Under the pieces are notes generated by a model, which was not told the origin of the DNA, searched no databases, and was given only the letters and a program-made list of their open reading frames with translations. Source: Priapulus caudatus (Eukaryota > Priapulida > Priapulimorpha > Priapulimorphida > Priapulidae). From it: a stretch of 20,151 bases of DNA. The stretch's first letter is position 1, and every line of letters begins with the position of its first letter. Shown in pieces: positions 10,901-17,600 of the stretch. The translations under genes and the position numbers were made by a program. The DNA lies in assembly GCF_000485595.1 (NCBI RefSeq), contig NW_014579613.1, forward strand, positions 9,333 to 29,483, written 5' to 3'.

Positions 10901-13900
10901 TCTACTCGGCCGTTGCCACGGCAACAGAGCTGTAGGATGAGGAGAGTGAAGCTCACCGTAGTATCTTCTGCCAAGTGTCTGTGTCATAGTAGGCCATGAC
11001 TCATGCATAAGCTACCAGTGCGTGGCCTGCCTGAAACACAAACGTACGGTCACTAACGCAGACGGGGTCGTTGTCGTATCAGGTACTACAGATATGTACC
11101 CCGAGGTAGTTTTAGGTCGTTTAGTATTATCGTTTATATTGTTTATATATAGGTATGTTTAGGGTAGGGTTAGAGTTAGGGTTAGGGTTAGGGTTAGGGC
11201 TAGGGTTAGGGTTTAGGATTAGGGTAACACTCTCTGTAGTACAGAGTCTGGTACACTTTGTGTATACATATATGTACCTGCGGGTACATATCTGTAGTAC
11301 CTGATACGACACAGCGACCCTTCAGCGTCACTAAACGAATGAGGCAGAGATGTGATCATCATTGAGCCTGCAGTGGTAATAAACCTAACCCATCTCTCTT
11401 ACTATACTTGTTATTATCATTCAGCCCACAGTGTATAAACCTAACAACTCTCTTACTATACTTGTTATTATCATTCAGCCCACAGTGTATAAACCTAACA
11501 ACTCTCTTACTATACTTGTTATTATCATTCAGCCCAGTGTATAAACCTAACAACTCTCTACTATAACTTGTTATTATCATTCAGCCCACAGTGTATAAAC
11601 CTAACAACTCTCTTTACTATACTTGTTATTATCATTTCACACCCACAGTGTATAACCTAACAACTCTCTTACTATACTTGTTATTATCAATTCAGCCACA
11701 GTGTATAACCTAACAACTCTCTTACTATACTTGTTATTATCATTCAGCCCACAGTGTATAAACCTAACAACTCTCTTACATATCTTTGTTATTATCATTC
11801 AGCCCACAGTGTAATAAACCTAACAACTCTCTACTATACTTGTTATTATCATTCAGCCCACAGTGTATAAACCTAACACTCTCTTACTATACTTGTTATT
11901 ATCATATACAACCCACAGTGTATAAACCTAACAACTCTGCTTACTATACTTGTTATTATCATTCAGCCCACAGTGTTAACTAACATCTCTTACTATACTT
12001 GTTATTATCATTCAGCGCCAGGGTGTATAAACCTAACAACTCTCTTACTATACTTGTTATTATCAATTCAGCCACAAGTGTATAAACCTAACACCTCTCT
12101 ACTATACTTGTTATTATCATTCGCCCACAGTGTATAAACTAACAACTTCTCTTACTATACTTGTTATATGATCATTTCAGCGCGCACAGTGTATAAACCT
12201 AACAACTTCTCTTAACTATACTTGTTTATTATCATTCAGCCCACAGTGTATAAACCTAACAACTCTCTTACTGATACTTGTTTATTATCATTCAGCCACA
12301 GTGTATAAACCTAACAACTCTCGTTACTATACTTGTTATATCATTCAGCCACAGTGTATAAACCTAACAACTGCTCTTACTATACTTGTTATTATCATTC
12401 AACCCACAGTGTATAAACTAACAACTCTCTTACTATACTCGTCATATCATTCAGCCCACAGTGTATAAACCTAACAACTCTCTTACTATACTTGTTATTA
12501 TCATTCAGCCCAGTGTATAAACCTAACAACTCTCTTACTATACTTGTTATTATCATTCAACCCACAGTGTATAAACCTAACAACTCTCTTACTATACTTG
12601 TTATTATCATTCAACCCACAGTGTATAAACCTAACAACTCTCTTACTATACTTGTTATTCATCATTCAGCCCACAGTGTATAAACCTAACAACTCTCTTA
12701 CAATACTTGTATGTTATAATCATTTCAACCCACAGTGTATAAACCTAACAACTCTCTACCTATACTTGTTAATCATCATTCAACCCACAGTGTATAAACC
12801 TAACAACTCTCTTAAGCTATACTTGTTATTATCATTCAAAACCAACAGTGTATAAAACCTAACAACTCTCTTACTATACTTGTTATTATCTTCAACCCAC
12901 AGTGTATAAACCTAACAACTCTCTTCCTATACTTGTTATTATCATTCAGCCCACACGTGTATAAAACCTAACAACTCTCTTACTATACTTGTTATTATCA
13001 TTACAGCCCACAGTGTATAAACCTAAACAACTCTCTTACTATACTTGTTATGTATCATTCAACCCACAGTGTATAAACCTAACAACTCTCTTTACTATAC
13101 TTGTTAGTTATCATTCAAGCCCACAGTAGTATAAAACCTAACAACTTCTCTTNGATTAATCACAAGTTATATGTAAGAGAGTTGTTAGAGTTTATACACT
13201 TGTGGTGCTTGAATAGATAATAACAAGTTATAGTAAGAGAGTTGTTAGAGTCTTATTACACTGTGGGTTGAGATCAATAATAACAAGTATAAGTAAAGAG
13301 TTGTTAGGTTTATACACTGTGGGCTGAATTGATAATACAAGTATTAGTTAAGAGAGTTGTTAGCGTTATACACTTGGGCATGAATGATTAATAACAAGAT
13401 ATAGTACAGAAGCAGTTGTGTTAGGTTTATACACTGTGGCTGAATGAATACAACTAACAAGTATAGTAAGAGAGTTGTTAGGTTTATACACTGTGGCTGA
13501 ATGAATAATAAAAGTATAGTAAGCAGAGTTGTTAGGTTTATACACTGTGGTTGAATGATAATAAACAAGTATTAGTAGAGAAGTTTTAGGTTTATAACTG
13601 TGGGCGAATGAAATACCAAGTATAGTAAGAAGAGTTGTAGGCTTTATACACTGTGGCTGATGCATAATAACAACATATAGTAAGAGAGTTTGTTAGTGTT
13701 ATACACTTTGTGGAGCGTGATGATATTAACAGTATAAGTTAAATGAGAGTTGTTAGGTTTATACACTGGTGGGCTGTAATGATGAATAACAAGTATATGT
13801 AAGAGAGTTGTTAGGTTTATACACTCGAGACTCAATGATGATCACATCTCTGCCTCTGTTAGCTGTGAGCGGCGAAGGGTCGTTTGTCGTATCAGGGTAC

Positions 13901-14580
13901 TACAGATATGTACCGGAGGTACATATATCGTATACACAAAGGCCAGATTGTACTGCAGACTGTAGCTACCGGCACGATTAATCCATAACCCTACCCTACC
14001 CTAAACCTAACCCTAACCCTAACTCTAACCCTAGACCCTAACATACGCTTTATAAAAAATATAAACATAAATACTAAACAACCTAAAACTACTCGTTCGG
14101 GTACATATCTGTAGTAACCTCGATACGACAACGACCACCTCGTCTGCGTTAGTGACGCCGTTTTACGGTTTGTGTTTCAGGCAGGAGGGTAAGCTTATGA
14201 ATGAGTCATGCCTACTTGACACAGACACTTGGCAGAAGATACTACGGTGAGCTTCATCTCCCTCATCCTGACAGCTCTGTTGCCGTGCAACGGCCGAGTA
14301 GTCAGCCCACAGTGTATAAACCTAACAACTCTCTTACTATACTTGTTATCATCATTCAGCCCACAGTGTATAAACCTAACAACTCTCTTACTAGACTTGT
14401 TATTATCAGGTTGTTATTTCACGGTTGGTTGTTCGAAGGGCTTTTTTTCCCATTTCCTGCACAGAGAGTACTAACCCCTCCAAAAACCATAATAAAAATA
14501 AAGAATCCAACCACAATCCTCAACTCTTTCCACAATAATAATAATCACAGATAATAATAATAATAAAACACAACTATTAT

Positions 14581-14620
<40 letters not shown>

Positions 14621-17600
14621 TATTATTATTATTATAATCATCATTATAATAATAATAACTAAAGTAGAAATCATAATGACGATCCTGCGCACAGTACCTT
14701 ACGAGGCGCGACACCGCGACCTCGCCACAGCTTAAAACAAGCGAACGGCAGAGCGACGCACCTATCCAGGAGTTTCGCGCGAACACGGTGCGGCTTGCCT
14801 CCTTGTAGAGCGCCTCGGCGTGGTCGAGCGTCTCGCGGTTGACCATGATGAGGGCGGCGATGAGAGCGCCCGTGCTCACTCCACACACGTAGTCAAACAT
14901 CTCATACAAGGGGCGCCGGCAACGCTCCTCAAGCTGCTTCAGTATCTCCATGGAGACGAGGCCCCTGCGTGAGGGTAGACGCGTGGGAATGGCGTGGTGA
15001 CAGTTACCAATTTTGATCGTGTATGGATGCATGGAGATGATTAGAGTGGACAACTACAGGTTAAACTAGTTCAGCACACTCCACATGTAGTTACCTGAAC
15101 AGATAATTTCAGCAGCAAGTAACTCTAAGTAGGTATGAAAATATAAACTTCTATTGGCCGTGAACGTAACATAGGATTGATCATGCAATAATTGCATAGT
15201 AAGATGAGTTTTGAGTGTTCATTTTTCTTTGAGGTCAAGTATTTTTTTTATCTTAGCCAGATTCCCACAGCTCTAGACCAAGTGGGATTACAGACAGAAT
15301 TTTCATGTGAGGGTTGGGGATAAGGGTAAACCCATGAATACAATCCTAACAAAAACTATAACACAACTACATACTCTATATCGCTCTAACCCTAACCCTA
15401 ACTCCATAGTGATCAATGCGATGGCTATTATGGGCTACTGCAGGAGGTTACACTGCTGGGATACTACAACGTAACATACCTAGTGCCTCCTCCATCGATC
15501 GAGAGAATGCGTATGCCGGGACCACCGACGGGCGTGGCGTAACCCAGCAACGCTAGCGCCACCCTCACCTGCGACTGCAGGCTGTCTTGCTCCCTCATCC
15601 TCGCTGTTTCGCCGATCTGTAGGAGGGAGGGAATGATCTTCTCCTGCAATGTTGGAACGAGCGAGTAAGCGCAAACCCCCGTAACAGCAATAGCTACGTT
15701 TAATTTCTTTTTTTTTTAAATTGCTGTTATTACATTATTAACTACATTGTTGGGCTTTAAACATTGGAGGATCAATAACTGCCTCTAGTTATGGAATCCG
15801 GTTTCTCTCTGTACAGTGCATGCCTATAACTATGAGAGGTAGAAGAATATACGGCGAGTAGAAATAAGTGCACTAGTTAAAACAAACAGACTTCCATAGA
15901 CACCGCTTGTGCCAATGACCCTCACCACATAAAACATGTATACTTTAGTTTACAACATACTTTACAACATACTTAATACGCTCTTGATTTTATTCATTAC
16001 AGGAATAAGTGAATTGGGTCAGTTAGTGTTAATACAGTTTATTACATGGCATAAAGACCACGAAAGTGTCGGTTTTCGCTAATTCGTGTCTTCGTCACCT
16101 TAGCCGCGAGGTTTCTGGCATCGGGGTGTTTGAGTAGGTGTGTACAGAGCTCCCTGACACGGACTAGCTTCGATGTTTCACTCTCTGCACTCTTGATTCC
16201 CATCACTAGCCCTCGAGTCCTGCGCAGAGCAAGAGACGCTACATTGCAATGCCCTGGCAAGATGCCAGGTGTGGGGGAAAAACTTGCATATATCGAGTCG
16301 CGGGAGCCGTTGCGCTCTGTTTGGATAAACCAAGCACGTAGTATAGTTGGCATAAGCGAGAGTTCATTCGTGCTGAGGTCATTTCCCTTTCCCGAGCGCA
16401 CATGCACTGCGTTACTTCACAGACATTACCGTACATGTACGTTACATTACAGTGATTACACACACACACACACGCGCGTGCGCACACACGCGCATGCATT
16501 ATAGTACAAGTAGACTACATCAGAAGCATATAGCACTCCTGATTATATGTATATATTACATCATAGACAATTAGACATTACAGTACATGTACATAGCACC
16601 ACAGGCATTATATTACATATAGGTTACATCAGGAATGAATAATAATATTATTATTGTATTATTATTCACTCCTGGTTACATCATAGACATTACAGTACAT
16701 ATGTACGCTACACCACAGAAAAAAATATCCACAACAAATAACAAAACATTACAATACATACATGTTACATAACAAATAAATTATAGTACATGTACATCAC
16801 ACCACAGACATTATAGTACGAATATGCACACTACACTACATTAGTCCAAACAAAAAAATAGGTGTATTTCTGGTTGACCGACCGTCCCTAGATTATTAGG
16901 GCCGACCCTAAACTTTTTTTCCCAAAATAAAAAATAAAAAGTTTTTTTATTTGAAATTTGACAGACAAAACTTGAGATTTTTTACTACAAACACGTTCTG
17001 GACTTGCTTACTAACTTATCCCTACCTATACACCACTTTATAGCAAAAAAAAAAAACCTTTACCTACCTACCCTACTTTTGTTTTCGATGCAATAGGAAA
17101 CACACCTATTTTTTTGGTTTGGCCTTACTGACATTATACTAGTACATGTAAACTACATCTGAGGTATTATAGCATGATAATACACATAAAATGCATTATT
17201 TTACATGTACGTCAGTCACATCAGCAATATTATGTACACTAGCACGGGTATTACAGCACATGATAATCACATGAATAATCAAAAATACATTTTATTACAG
17301 AAATCCTCTGGAGGCACTATATATATTACATCAGGAGAGTATAATGACAAATATATGACACATATTTGACACAAAATATGACACATGTCATTATACGCTC
17401 CTGATTACATGTATGTTACACCATAGATATATACAAACATAATATGTTTGTACAATATACAACATGTGTTTGTATATATCTATGGTTAGACTAAACGGGT
17501 ATTACAGCACATGGAAATCACATGAATATAATAAAAATACATTGTAAACTATAAAGGGCAGTTGTCGCCAACTACATGTATCCCCCGTGTTCTCCCCAAG

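Larger units (their letters stand above)
9340..10956 (-). other. PNPLA8 intron 6
   Basis: Intron of about 1.6 kb. It contains a possible tRNA-derived SINE remnant near 9835-9905, a poly-C run at about 10423-10432, T-rich tracts at 10560-10618 and CA-rich sequence at about 10660-10790. I found no further exon-like segment, and E6-E7 phases do not require one. Confidence 0.7.
10902..11363. repeat. Left arm of a long inverted repeat (contains E6)
   Basis: This stretch is matched in reverse complement, with many small indels, by 13836-14301. The match runs from CTACTCGGCC at the outer edge, through E6 and its splice sites and the TTAGGG tract, and continues into the satellite. See findings for the likely meaning. 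Confidence 0.9.
13836..14301. repeat. Right arm of the inverted repeat
   Basis: Reverse-complement counterpart of the left arm: GATCACATCTCTGCCTC, the MITE inverted repeats, a CCCTAA array (about 13987-14041), the E6 acceptor and donor, and the terminal GGCCGAGTAG. It stops at 14301, where forward satellite sequence resumes without any transition. Confidence 0.9.

Noticed and set aside
11359-13835. Repeat proteins such as [14 protein letters not shown]
   Set aside because: They are translations of the 54-bp satellite; the unit length keeps frames open by chance and indels switch them constantly.
11159-14041. Telomere or chromosome end
   Set aside because: TTAGGG runs are short, imperfect, within a MITE and flanked by gene exons on both sides.
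10902-14301. Foldback transposon as the explanation of the whole inverted structure
   Set aside because: The arms contain a host gene exon with its splice sites and part of an ordinary intronic satellite; no shared target duplication flanks the arms, and forward satellite resumes at the right edge.
14583-14761. Extension of E5 past GTGCGT to the donor-like GTAAGG near 14701
   Set aside because: The extended frame gives a sequence that does not match the family, whereas the GTGCGT donor joins E6 in phase and restores the SHAxYD segment.
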